From Telopea speciosissima (Eukaryota > Streptophyta > Magnoliopsida > Proteales > Proteaceae), in the NCBI RefSeq assembly GCF_018873765.1, contig NC_057924.1, forward strand, positions 19,401,542 to 19,465,541: a stretch of DNA of 64,000 bases, written 5' to 3'. Shown one piece after another: positions 50,763 through 63,059 of this stretch. The notes under the pieces were generated by a model. That model was not told where the DNA came from and did not search any database. It saw only the letters and a list, made by a program, of their open reading frames with translations. Made by a program: the position numbers and the translations under genes. The stretch's first letter is position 1. Each line of letters opens with the position of its first letter.

Positions 50763-52263
50763 CCACAGCAAGATTAGTGCATAATTTGTGGTTCTTTACA
50801 TCAATTTTGAAGAACTTTTAAAACGTAAACCATTTTTCCCCAAATCTTTTTTTTTTCAAAGAAAAAAATTGTTCAACCTTGGTTGATTCATGTCAATTTA
50901 ATATATGATACATAACTTTGGCCGATCTATCACTTGAAAGAGTCCTATACCCTAAGATAGGGGACTTGGCATATGTTGATGACAACACTTATATGAGTGT
51001 TGTGGCAAACTATGTGCAACACTACAGCAGCACTATGATATGGGAAGACTATGTGGAACGAGTTGGGACTAAATACGTGTGTCAATCACATTTTATGGGA
51101 TGATAGAATGTGATATGTTAAACAGATTGATGTATTATACATTTTCCCATTTCTAATGCTTATTTAAGTTGGTTTACATTAATTGAATGTTTTGATTGCT
51201 TTCTATCACTAAATTATGTGAGTAGGGTATTTTAGTACGTCGCCGCCTACCAACCTAGGATCCAAAGTGAAACTCATATTTGGACTTTGTTTTTGCAAAA
51301 TCTGATAATGCCACTAAGTTTAAATGGCCTAAAATAGGCTGAATACCAAGTTTCAGACCCAAACTAGGTCTAAAACCCCCAAAACCAGCCTTCGAGTTGA
51401 AAAAAAAAAAAATTACACCAACTCGGCCGAGATCTTGGTTTTTTCCAAGGTCGAAACCTGGTCGAGTTCCGAGTTTTAGTTCCATGATTACTACATCCAT
51501 TTAGGAACCAGCTGAGACAATGTATTTATCTTGGTGGAGAAATCCAAGGAACAAACAGATGCAGTATGATCAGAATTGACAACAAATGCCAAATTATTTG
51601 AAAACAGTCTTTGAGTTTCGCATATGAACGAAAGTCTCTATAGCATGCATACTCAGCTTATCTCAGTAAGAACTGAAATTCTTCCATAACCTCATAACCC
51701 AAATCTTCTGTAGAGTAGCCCGGCCAGTATACGCTAGGACATATATCTAACAAGTATGAACATTTCCTCCCAGTTTTAATAAAGACTATCATTATCTCTT
51801 AAGAAACATTCAATCAAGCCTATAAAGGATTTTAAAAGGGAGAAAGGGAGAAACATTTCAGTTACTTAATTCAAAATGATTTGTCCTCGTTTTCAGATGA
51901 CCAAATTCTATCAGTTGGTACTTCAGACAATAATTTATGCTACAAAAGGAAGAAAGAGAATATAAAAATACTGATATACAAAATGGATTCAACAAGAAAC
52001 AGAATGACATAATAAAACATGCACATTCCCAATTTGATTGGGCAAAGTAGATGAAAGGACAAAAAATAATCCCAATTGTCAAAAACACACATAGGGGAGG
52101 TTAAAAGAACAGATGTTGAATGCACATTGGAACATTCCCCAAAAGATATGTTTCCCCTCCCATTCCTCCAACCCCTGCCCCCCCCCCCCCAACAAAAAAG
52201 AAAGAAAAGCAAGAAAAAAGTACACCAACCTGCAAAGATAGAAAAGGAAATAAGTATTTCTAC
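50763..52263. other. No gene recognised
   Basis: AT-rich DNA without convincing coding sequence. 51390-51490 has a C/G-richer block (CTCGGCCGAGATC, GGTCGAGTTCCGAG) after an A run, possibly part of an unrecognised repeat. Further exons of the gene starting at 52338 would lie here or beyond, but I could not find an IQ motif. Confidence 0.45.
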
Positions 52264-52338
52264 CTCTAGTTGTTTGGGTCTTTCCTCTTTCACTTTCTTT
52301 CGGCTAATTATGGTCTTAAACCAGTCTCCAGAACCCAT
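52264..52338 (-). CDS. Probable first coding exon of an IQD (IQ67-domain) type gene
   Basis: Exactly 25 codons (MGSGDWFKTIIS, then RKKVKEERPKQLE) end at a splice donor GAG|GTAGAA in phase 0. IQD proteins, plant calmodulin-binding scaffold proteins at microtubules or the nucleus, typically start with such a short basic Met-Gly-x-G-x-W-F/I-K motif encoded in a small first exon. Upstream, TTTTGTTTCAG|G at 52382 looks like the acceptor of a 5'-UTR intron, leaving 43 bases of leader. No IQ67 exon can be seen downstream in the window, so the gene may be truncated by the transposon cluster or have a very long intron. The identification rests on one short motif. Confidence 0.45.
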
Positions 52339-52399
52339 TATTCACCAGGATGTTTGCGACTATATATAATCTAACAAATACCTGAAACAAAAATTTCCA

Positions 52400-54600
52400 T
52401 GGTGATTAGGAATTAAATTTCTTGAAGAAGAAGCACATGTCCCTGTGGAACAGAAATTGAAATATTAAATATGAGTAGCACACCAAATACCTACAATTGC
52501 AGCAAATTTTTTAATGAGGAAAAATGGAAGTCTAACTTAATGGCTACAATGCATAACTACAACAAAGCACTGTGAGTACCAGCATTTTTATTTTTTTTGT
52601 GGGGGGGGGTGGTGAGGGATAACACAGCAGAACGAGATGTGTTTTCCCCCACCCATATGTAATTTTGTATCAAATGCAAACTTGAATTAATTGATAGATG
52701 AACAATTGCTCATGTTGTTGAGAATGAGCATAAAGCACAAACTGATATCTATGAAAAAAGAACTGATTGCTGAGAAAACACAGACAATAATCCATTACTG
52801 TTTTAGAATAGCAACACCTTGAAATTCATATGCCCGCAATAAAATCTTAAGGCTTCACAAGTAACGTGTGAAAAGAGATTGTGTCATTAGCAGGGAGGCA
52901 AGGTTGCCTACAACATAACCAGTGGTCAGGTTACAGTTGCATGGACGAGAAGAGAATAGCAGGTAATAGTAGGCTTATCCCATGGCAATTAGAAAACTCT
53001 CTGCCTAGTAATTTCATAGATAAGAAGAAGAAAATCGTCAGGAAGCCAAGATAAACAATGGGTTACCCATTATGAAATCCTTGAATGTGTTGTGTGGCAC
53101 CATTAGTAACAAGGAAGGCCAGATTGTCACTCCACTATGTTCCTACAAAAAGAAAGGGGGATAGTGGAACACCTAATAAATGTTATCAGATAAGTAGCAA
53201 TGGCTGGCAATTAAGTTGGTTTTCAGACAGACCTAGTATACAGAAAAGAATATTTAAGATGAGTTGGATGACTGTAGGATCCATGCATCGCAGCAAATCA
53301 AGAAGTCATGAGGGATATCAGAAAGCTTTCTGCTAATCAGCCTTACTACTTCAAAGGTTAAGAGTTAAGAGCCACTGAAAAGACAAATAATCAGACTTAA
53401 CTGAAGTTCAATTGGTGCTTTTCTACTCACTACATTTGATGAATTAGTAATACATCTTACATAGAGTATGCATTTCAATTATTTTGCTTCCTAATATGTG
53501 AGGGTTGCAGTTGCATCTGAATCCAACCTCAAAGAAACTATGTAAGAAAGTGTATAAATTTTGGATTTAATCCTATCTCCACAACAGATGTCCTTCTCTA
53601 CTTTTTCAACAACAAAGTAGCTGTAGTTTTTCAAGCATATATATTTCCATCCAAGGTATGGTCATTTCATTCAATAAAATGTTGACCTTCTAACCCCATG
53701 TATGAGGTATTTATCTGCTCACATACTCATCATTCCTATCAACCTTCTCTTTCTAATTTGAGCTGATAAATATCTCATCCCACGAAACCAGAAGGCCATA
53801 GATGGTATCCAACGACCACAATAACTAGCAGGACAAACTTATCCACCTAATTGATGAGAACAGTCAATTCAAACACAGCCTTTTAAGATTAGACATGCAG
53901 TCCAGGCAAATGTCACACACCCCATAACCTAAACATCCATTACAATGCAGGTCATAGTATTAGTGGAGCTATTTCTCCTCACACTTTCACCATCAGCTTT
54001 CTCCTTAAGATCACTTGATCCATTACCTACTCCAATGAGTGGATTGGTCAATAACCCCATCTGTTCAATGCTAAGGATAATCAGTGTTATCAATGGGTAA
54101 TAAACTGGAAGCGATTAACTCTGTAACAAAAGAGATCAGACCTCTGAATCCAGGCAATAATTCAGATTCATCTTCCACTCCAGAAATAGCTTGAAATAAT
54201 AACAGTATCAATTCAATCTCATAGTTCATAGGTCTAATGTTTCACTGACCCAGGGTGCAGAAAAAACCAAAAATAAATTGATGTATCATTCTTTCCAGAT
54301 ATTTTCAGCATACACAAGAAGCTACCAATCATTACTATCTGATTCATGAAAATCTACTGCTTAATTACTCAACATCTCTCTGAAACTAAATTCCTTATCA
54401 ATAATTTGAAATTTCTGCACTAAAAGATGAGATAGGAAAGCATAAAATGTAGACATAGCAAACAAAATCTGGGCAATGCATATTACCAGAGAAGGGTTTC
54501 TTAAAAGGCTCAAGCAATACTGCAATCAACACCAAGTACAGTAACATAGCAAATAAGAAAGACCCATTTCGTGAAATTGAAATAGGTAGATCATTGATAT
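52400..54600. other. Non-coding, probably intronic or intergenic
   Basis: There are no coding motifs. A C run lies at about 52178-52192 and a G run at 52596-52606. If the IQD-type exon is real, this would be its 5'-UTR intron on the reverse strand. Confidence 0.35.
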
Positions 54601-54639
54601 ATTTCCGCACATAATTAGCCCCTGCTTGAGCCTTAGATC

Positions 54640-54925
54640 CCCTTAACAAGTGAACCTCGGAGACTTTCGGTACAGAGACAAAACTAGAAAGAACAGAAAC
54701 AAAAAGTACAAGCGGGTCAGGATGCCATACCAGATAAGAAGCTGCACATGGTTGAAGAAGGAGGACCAGAGAGGTGTTTTGGGAAGGTGGGTAGTACTGA
54801 TTTTGGAGAAGAAAGTTAGTGGAAGAAGTAGTAAAGGAGAAGAAAAGCTTGAAGATTTTTGAAAGACGAGAAACTGGAAAAATGATGGATATTGATTGCA
54901 GTGGCCCATCTCCAGCTTTTATCAA
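54640..54925 (-). promoter_or_regulatory. Candidate 5'-UTR exon of the IQD-type gene
   Basis: Read on the reverse strand, the DNA is strongly pyrimidine-rich (TTCTTCTCC, CTACTTCTTCC, CACCTCTCTGG), as plant leaders often are, and lies upstream of the 52338 start. A possible donor is ATCTG|GTATGG. The 175-codon reverse open stretch over it has no recognised domain. Weak evidence. Confidence 0.25.
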
Positions 54926-56090
54926 AAAGTCGTAGAAGCAAAAAAAGTAAAAAAATCATAAAAATGTGTATAAATTCCTTGTGTATATCAATCAATTAAA
55001 ATCCCAACCGACGCCACAACTCATTTGAAGCTGTTGGCAGATCCTTTTGACGCCCAACAATAAAGAAGGAATACAGCGACACGGAAACCAACTATGACAA
55101 ATTTGATTTAGACGGCTCTCCTATTATATTCCCATGTTTGCATATGAAGTCTTGATACTGATTTCTTAAGCATTAAAAAAAAACCAAGCAGATGCAATCT
55201 CTTGTTTTTCAATTTTTAGGAGTATTATCTGTAGAAGGGGCCGTCCAATACAATTTCCATTAAAATAAAATAAAGGACAAAAGAAGGACCAATGATTTGA
55301 ACTCGATGATGCTATATTCAACCAATTAAACCCAAAAAAACAAATTCTACAAATACCTAACCTTAAAATTAATTGTAAAGTTGACTATAAATGTAGGGGA
55401 GAGGGATAAGCACACCGCCCGCAAGCGGCACCAATTAGAGCATGAGATGGTGCATCATACGGCAAGGGTGGGCGAGTCATATTTTAGAAAGTAATATTTT
55501 ACATCTATATGCTGTGGACAAATAAAATGATTTCATATTTTAGAATTATTATTAAAAAATTTAGAAAAAATCTTCATTTTAAAAGGGTTAAACTTTTTCA
55601 AATATTTGTTATATATCAGATAAGATGGGACAAAAATTTTTTAGTCAGGTAGATTTCATGGTCTCCATAGCAGCCTAGTTACAATATCATGGATCTAAAA
55701 TTGTCAAAATTATATATTTCTAACTCTATGTGTGAGATTTTTTTACCAAAAAGGAAAAACATCTAGAAAGTAATTGAGATATATTTACAAATGGAGCCTT
55801 TAAAATATTCCCCCCCCCCCCAACTCATGATAGCAATTTTGGATGATACCTACTCAAGGATTGATCAGCATCAAATGACCTGCCACTAAGTCACCAACTC
55901 CTTGTTTTTTCTTTCCTTCTTTGGATGCTTAAAAGGAAGCCATCCCTGCCCTTTAGCACCCAACGCATCGCAACCCCCAAGTGAGGCAGGATTTAATCCT
56001 AATACGTCTTAATATGCCATTGCTCTTACTAATTATGTGGAAGACACCAATCCTTCTCAGATTGGCCATTTATAAGATTGGATTCACTGA
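54926..56090. other. No gene recognised
   Basis: AT-rich DNA with a C run at 55811-55821. 55395-55480 has a GC-richer block (GCACACCGCCCGCAAGCGG) of unknown origin. No coding motif. Confidence 0.4.
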
Positions 56091-56376
56091 TGCAAATCGG
56101 GATCTACCATCAGTAGTTTGATAACAATCTCACTCCCAATTCCTTGATTTCAAGTATATTAGATATCTTCATCGGATGAGTTAGCATCATCTTTCCTTTC
56201 TTGTATATATTTGTATCTATCCTTAGAGATTAGTTAGGATCAGATTAGGATCTTTTGATCACAGTTTTGGTAGTGTTCCTCTGTCAAGGAGTTAATTACT
56301 CCATTGTATTTGTATATATTACCTTTACCATTAGTGAAATGAGATATCCGAATTACATTCAATTACCATCTTAACA
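56090..56376 (+). repeat. Copia E 5' LTR (left end uncertain)
   Basis: The right end CATCTTAACA is followed immediately by TGGTATCAACC (56377), a primer-binding site of the initiator tRNA-Met type. Typical copia LTR features precede it (TATATTACC, TGAAATGAGATA). The 3' LTR is missing, so the left end cannot be fixed by comparison. Confidence 0.6.
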
Positions 56377-59300
56377 TGGTATCAACCTAAAATCCGATCC
56401 TCACCTTCCTCCGTTTTTCCTCTCCAATGGCCAAAACTCCGGTCGTCTCTAACCCCACCTCCCCTTACTTCCTTCACAATCCCGATCACCCTGGCACCCC
56501 TCTTGTCACCCAACTTCTCAATGGTGACAACTTTCCAACTTGGAGCCGTTCCATCACCATGGCTCTCTAGGCAAAGAACAAACTCAGTTTCATTGACGGC
56601 ACTCTCACCCAGCCCGCTACTGATTCCAAAGATTATGTCTCCTGGGGTCGCTCCAATTCCATGGTTACTTCATGGCTCATTCACTCTACCATCCCCTCTA
56701 TCGCCAACAGCATTCTCTGGACCACGAATGCTCGAGATGTTTGGGTTGATCTAAGCGACAGGTTTTCTCAACAGAATGCCCCCACTTATATTTGAAATAC
56801 GGCGTTCCATATCCAATCATTCTCAAGGAACTGATTCAATCTCCGTCTTCTACACTACCCTAAAATCTTATCAGGATGAGTTAGCTTCATATCGGACTCT
56901 TCTTGTCTGCACCTACAGTGCCATGACGACATTGACTGCTTATGTCGAAACTGATGCTCTCATCGATTTTTTATAGGGTCTCAATGACTCCTTCTCCGTT
57001 GTTCGTAGTCAGATCCTTCTTATGGATCCATTACCATCCATGGCTAAGGCTTATTCCCTGCTTCTTCAAGAGGAAAGACAGCGATCCTTACAAGGCTCCC
57101 GTTCTGTTCCCCTTGATCAAGTCGCATTAGCTACTCAGCATTCGTCTTCTCGAAACAATTCCAAAGGCAATACTCACATGCTATATCATTGCAACTACTG
57201 TAATATGGATGGGCATTCCGACTCTAGATGCTTCAAGCAACATGGTTACCCACCCAATTGGACTCCTTGTCACAGTGACACTGCCAAGCACAAGTCTCGC
57301 AACAATCCTGGTTCCTCTAATGGCACTGCTGCTGCCTGTTACCCTGCTGCGAATGTAACACAGTCCGGCAACCTTGGACCACCTGTTGCTGTCCTTCCCA
57401 CTATTTTTGCTAAGCAACTCCAACAGCTTCTTTCCCTTCTCCCTGCTGGTAATCCCCACCCCTTGGCCAATGTCGCAGGTACAACACTTCTTACAGTCCC
57501 TCCTTCTTGTTTTTAGATTATCGATACTGGCGCCACAGACCACATGGTGTCGGATTCCACTTTATTTTCTACTTTCAAACCATCCACTTCCCCTTCCTCT
57601 ATTCGGTTACTTGATGGGTCTACTACACCGGTAACCCATGTTGGTACTGTACCCTTGTTTTCTTATTTACACCTTACAAATGTACTTCTTGTTCCCTCTT
57701 TTACATTTAACTTATTATCTGTAAGTAAATTTACAGCCCAAACCAACTCTCTAATTGTTTTCCTTCATGATTCTTGTCTTTTCCAGGACCAACGGACGAA
57801 GATGACGTTTGTGACGGGTAAACGACACGATGGTCTCTACTACTTGGAGTGTTCTCCTCCCATGGCCTCTACAACATCCTCTCATTCCCAGTTCGACCTT
57901 TGGCATTGGCGTCTCAGTCACTGCTCTCCTACCCTCCTTCCCAAATTACATCACCTAGATGCTACTATTTCCTTTTCAAATAATGATGTTTTCACTATTT
58001 GCCCTCTGGCAAAACAAACAAGGTTACCATTTTCTTCTAGTATGATTTCTACACAATGTTGTTTTGATTTAATTCATGTTGACATTTGGGGGCCCTATCA
58101 TACGCCCTCCATCTCTGGTGCTCGCTATTTTTTAAGTATAGTTGATGACTACTCGCGCTCTACACGGGTGTACTTAATGAGCCACAAAACCGAAGCTAAT
58201 TCCATAATTCGGAATTTTTTTACTTTAATCAAAACCCAATTTCATATGACTATTCGTCAGATACGTTCTGACAATGCCTGTGAATTCTTTAACACGGACA
58301 CCTTAATTTTTTTTCAAACATTGGGCGGTCCTCAACAATCAAGCTGTGTTTATACTCCACAACAAAATGGCGTTGTAGAGCGTAAACATCGCCATCTACT
58401 TAATGTTGCCAGGGCTCTTCATTTTTAAGCCAACCTTCCCTTACCTTTTTGGGCTGATTGTGTTCTTACAGCCTGTTACATTATTAACCGTTTACCTACT
58501 CCTATTCTCAAAGGTAAAACTCCTCATGAACTTCTATTCCACAAAAAACCACCCATTTCCCATCTCAAAGTCTTTGGATGTCTTTGCTTTGGCCGCAACA
58601 CCACTACCAAACACAAGTTTGATCAACGGGTTTTTCCTAAAATTTTCATTGGTTACCCTCATGGACAAAAGGGTTACAAAATTTATGACCTTTCGACCAA
58701 GGTTACTTATGTATCTCGTGATGTCATTTTTCATGAAAAAGTTTTTCCCTTTGTCCTATACCCCCAACCCCTCCACAACACCCTCCTATGTTTTTCCTAT
58801 ACCATCCACTGACCATGACGACACTCCTCCCCTTTCCGCCCCTGTCCCAGCTCCACCACCACCCCCATCTCACCTTGATCATGCCACTCCAACCCCATCA
58901 CCGCCACCATCTCACCCTGACACTGCTGCCCTAACCCAACCTTCTTCATTTATTCCTCCCTCCACACGCCCTTCTCGCACCATTAAACCTCCAAGTTATC
59001 TAAAAGATTACCACTTGTCTATTGCTCAAGAAAATAAGTCTTCAACTATTGGTCAAGGTACGTCTCACCCGCTTGCTCATTCTTTAAGTTATCATCGCTT
59101 TTCTTTCACTCATATGTCTTTTCTCACTGCTCTAACCACTACCACTGAGCCTACCAGCTTTGCCAAGGCTATGAAACATTCCGAATCGCATGATGCAATG
59201 CAAAATGAGATTATTGCTCTCACAAACAACAAGACTTGGACTTTGGTTCTGTTGCCTCCTAGCAAAAAGGCTATTGGGTCTAAATGGGTCTTCAAAATTA

Positions 59301-60492
59301 AACGGAGAGCAGATGGTTCTCTAGAAAGATTTAAAGCCCGTCTTGTTGCTAAGGGCTACACACAAATTAAAGGGGTCGATTATCATGACACATTTGCCCC
59401 TGTGGCTAAACTTGTCACCGTCCATGTGCTTCTTACTGTGGTCATCGCATATGGCTAGTCTCTTCATCAGTTGGATGTCAACAATGCCGTTTTACATGGA
59501 GATCTATCAGATGATGTATATATGTTACCCCCTCCCGGGTATCGCCGTAAGGGGGAGACCGTCATTTGCAAACTCCAATGGTCTCTATATGGGCTCAAAC
59601 AGGCATCTCAGAATTGGTTCTCCAAATTATCCACTGCTCTACTAAGTTTTAGTTTTATCTAATCACAGGTTGATCATTCTCTTTTTGTTCTTCGTCAACA
59701 ATCGGCTTCCCTCTTCGTTCTTGTGTACGTCGATGATATCATCATCATTGGTTCTGATGACACTTTACTCGAGGACATCAAGACTCGCATTTGTTCTCAG
59801 TTTCAGACCAAAGATATTGGACCCCCTGAAATATTTCCTTGGTATAGAGGTCGCTCGTTCCCAAAAGGTTCTTTACATCTGCCAACGGAAATGCACTCTT
59901 GATATACTCAGTGATAATGGACTCACTAGCACTCGACTAGCAGATTTCCTAATGGAACAGAACCTAAAGCTTTCTGATTCCACGGGCACTATTCTTTCTA
60001 ATCCGGCCCCATATTGGTGGTTGATTGGTCGCTTAATTTATCTCATCGTTACACGGCCTGATATTGTACATACAGTCAACATTTTGAGCCAATTCATGCA
60101 CCAACCCCGCCAACCTCACCTAGAGGCTGCACATCGTTTACTACGATACCTAAAAGGTACTCCTGGATAAGGCATTTTCCTCCATGCAAATTCTAATCTT
60201 CGCTTAACAGCCTTTTGTGACTCAGATTAGGCTAGCTGTCTAATGACTAGACGATCCACCACAGGCTATTGCATTCTTCTTAGCTCTAGTCTGGTCTCTT
60301 GGAAAACAAAAAAAAACCACAGTCACGCTCCTCTACCGAAGTCGAGTACCGTGCTATGGCAGTTGCTACCTGCGAAATTACTTGGCTCTCATACCTCTTA
60401 CGAGATATTGGCTTGCCGTCCCAGAAAGGTATTACTCTATATTATGATAACCAAGCAATGCTTAATATTGCTGCTAACCCAGTTTACTCATA
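56377..60492 (+). pseudogene. Copia E: gag-pol, decayed, 3' end missing
   Basis: Gag starts at 56427 (AKTPVVSNPTSPYFL, LNGDNFPTWSRSITMAL) and has a knuckle C-NY-C-NMDG-H-SDSR-C at 57191-57232. The protease is IIDTGATDHM (57520). Integrase: WHWRLSHCSP, VDIWGP, IVDDYSRS, RSDNACEF, GVVERKHRHLL. Reverse transcriptase: KWVFKIKRRADGS, DVNNAVLHGDL, YVDDIIIIG (59730). RNase H ends at YYDNQAMLNIAANPVYS (60492), where the sequence breaks off. There are at least four frameshifts and about nine stops, most at Gln or Trp positions (for example TMAL-stop-AKNK, DFL-stop-GLND, AYG-stop-SLHQ). Confidence 0.92.
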
Positions 60493-60807
60493 AGTTGCCT
60501 AAGCCTTTTCTCAAGATGCTATTTTCGTTTAAGTTCAAAAGTATTATAGTTCAAATGACTCAAGCCTATATATAGGCGACAAACTAGCTGTTAAACTAGT
60601 CGTTAGAGTTAATCATCAGTTTTTTTTTCTCTTAGGTTGAAAGTATTCAAGCTATGTTGGTTTTTAAGAAAACAAATTCTTTGTCCAAAAAAAAAACTAG
60701 TTATCGGAGCTCATTAACATTAATAAAGATGATTATAATTTCCACTCAATTAGTTAGAGTCCAAGTTATGCATTTAATATATTCAAATCCAGTCAAACAT
60801 CACTATT
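60493..60807. other. No gene recognised
   Basis: AT-rich DNA between the broken end of Copia E and the inverted-repeat element. A palindromic CCTATATATAGG lies at about 60568-60579. Confidence 0.4.
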
Positions 60808-61210
60808 GATGCAGGCCCAGCCCACATTTTGAAGACCCTATCACAAAACTAGCTCAAACAAGGCTAGTTCTTACCTAAGACCACCTCAAGTCCAAGAACA
60901 GTAGACCAAAAGAGAACCAGTCCAAGATATATAAGATCCTTCTAGTGGAGATCTCTACAATGCCTCTTGATGTATCCTAGTGGATTGATGATGTGGAAAT
61001 TTTTTTTACTGGATGATGATGTGGCATCACTTTTTTTAAGACAACATTAAAACTCCTCAAAATAATAACCAAGGAACCTTGAAACAAGAATCAAGGGGGA
61101 AGGAAAACCAAGGTTGCCTAGTCATCATGCACTAAGGAAGCTCTAAAGGCATTATAGAGATTCTCCACTAACAAGGCTTTTATTGATCTTGGGTTAGATT
61201 TCTGGATCTG
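60808..61210 (+). repeat. Left arm of the long inverted repeat
   Basis: Begins GATGCAGGCCCAGCCCACA and ends near CTTGGGTTAGATTTC. It is matched, with scattered substitutions and small gaps, by the right arm. Confidence 0.82.
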
Positions 61211-61300
61211 GTTGAAATCGGCCATGTATGGGTTGGTTCTTGGTATTGACTAGGCCCCGGGCCTTGTGGACTTAATGGGCTTGAGCTTGATACCAAATAA

Positions 61301-62065
61301 TGTAACCTCTGGTTAGGTTGCACAAATTCAGACCGGGAGCGAATAGTAAGTTCTAGAGTGAAATCTCAAATTGGGGCAGATTGATACTTTTGTAGTAAAA
61401 TAAGGATAACTTTTCGTATATAGTTCGGTTTGAGGTGATTCAAGTTAGGGATGAAAGATAACAAATAGGGATAAAACTTTTGTTCTTAGTTGTCTAACAT
61501 TAGAAATAAAAGAGGGAAATATTGAGCCGTGAAATTGAGATCACTGCATAGATTTGAATCTGGGAACTCATAGAAAGAAAAGGATGGGATATGTAGGGAT
61601 AATAACTCCAAGAAAGTACTCTTTTAGGTCCTTTAGTGGAGGAAGACTTATTAACTCTTCAAGGTTGATGGAGGTAACACTTCAAGGTCACCGGAGAATC
61701 TTCAATTCTTCAAGATTGAAGTTGAAACTCAGTTTGGTTTCAGAGGAAGAAACTCAACTTGATTTCAGAGGGAGGAACCCAACTTGGTTCATAAGAGTGC
61801 TTTAAAGTAATATTGGAGAATTTCATTCAAATTGGATGCCTTACAATAGAGTTTAATCAACCTTTACATAGGGTTTTAAAAGAGAGGAAAAGATGGGAGC
61901 ATGCAAGCTTGTTGCAAAAATGAGGTGAGCTTGCCAATAAGGATCCACATAAATGTCTTCCCATACTTCTGTCATGCTAGACATGGAGATCAAACTTAAG
62001 ATCAAACACTTTGTAATCATGTCTGTAAAGAGTGAGTGATGAGTACAACCTAACCAGAGATTACA
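61301..62065 (-). repeat. Retrotransposon LTR inside the inverted-repeat element
   Basis: 765 bp from TGTAACCTCTGGTTAGG to CCTAACCAGAGATTACA; the two termini are inverted copies for about 17-20 bp. On the left, reading outward on the reverse strand, TTATTTGGTATCAAGC follows, and on the right, reading outward on the forward strand, TTATTTGGTATCAGAGC. Primer-binding-site-like sequence therefore lies at both ends. A reverse-strand leader motif near 61870 (TTAAAACCCTATGTAAAGG) favours reverse transcription orientation. Confidence 0.5.
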
Positions 62066-62229
62066 TTATTTGGTATCAGAGCTTTGGAAGAGAGAAAACC
62101 ATTGATTACACATTATGTTTTATTCGGTGTGCACTATCTCCGAAAAGATTTATCGGCTCATTATCAACTCTGATTGCTATAAAAATATTATTTTAGAAGT
62201 ACCGACGCAAAAATTGTAATTAGATATGA

Positions 62230-62591
62230 AAGAACTCCTTACACCTTACAAAGTTATATGATTAAAGAAAGATGTTGAGGTAATCATCTCAAAATAATGT
62301 TTGATTTCTTTATCTATTGCTTCTACATATTATGAAGAAGTATGGTGTGATGTGATTCCCATGGATGCAAGCTATTTAATTCTTGACCAACCATGGAAGC
62401 TTGATAGAAAAGCAGTCCATAATGGGTACTACAATACATATTCATTTGAGTATGAGGAGAGGAAGATTGTATTGGCACACTTTATGGAGCCACTTAAGAC
62501 CCCTATGACTAATAGCACATCTTCTACTTTGTTTGCTTTGAAGGATTTATGGGATGTTATATATGAAGATGATATTATGTGGAATTGTTAG
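62230..62591 (+). pseudogene. Gypsy protease-to-RT linker fragment
   Basis: SIASTYYEEVWCDVIPMDASYLILDQPWKLDRKAVHNGYYNTYSF, read here in pieces, follows the pattern common to plant Ty3/gypsy pol after the protease (EV-CDVVPM-A-HLLLGRPWQ-DR). The key segments are WCDVIPMDA and DQPWKLDRKA. No active-site DSG or reverse transcriptase core is present, so only a short piece survives. Confidence 0.7.
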
Positions 62592-63059
62592 GCAATTTTG
62601 GTAGTGAAGTTGTTGTGACTAATTTGCACGAAACAAATGAGCTCATCTTTAAAGAAGAGCAATAATAATTTTGTTTACCTCATGATGTGTCAGCTGTCCC
62701 ACACTCAATGGATTTGATATGTGCTATACCCTCAGCCGAATCTCCCTTATTGTGTTTTCCAGAACACACAAAGTTGTTGGGATATTGATGGAGATTATTG
62801 TCCAACATTGTTATGGCTTTTGATGGCAAGCATCACAACATCATTTCAGCTTTAGAGTTGTCATTATGCCCTAGTGGTTGATTATCACACTCCCTTTATT
62901 ATTACACTATTGGCTGCATTATGGACAAAGGTTCTTAGGTTTCGTATTTTTACTATAACTAGGGATTTCGATTCGTACTTAACTAAGGAAAAAACTTGTG
63001 TTATTATTAGTGCGGGAGTATGCACAACTTCAAAAACCAATCCATACATGATCGATCCC

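Noticed and set aside
52178-52192. C run and the nearby G run (52596-52606) as possible structural elements
   Set aside because: They are plain homopolymer runs in non-coding DNA; nothing beyond length supports a function.
53085-53336. 83-codon forward open stretch
   Set aside because: It has no recognisable motif, no promoter or splice context, and base composition like its surroundings; treated as chance.
54398-54925. 175-codon reverse open stretch as a membrane protein gene
   Set aside because: The hydrophobic look comes from a pyrimidine-rich leader-like tract (Leu/Phe/Ser codons); no domain and no conserved start.
60801-60820. CACTA transposon start (CACTATTGATG)
   Set aside because: The right end does not have the matching TAGTG, and the inverted match starts a few bases later, so this is coincidence.
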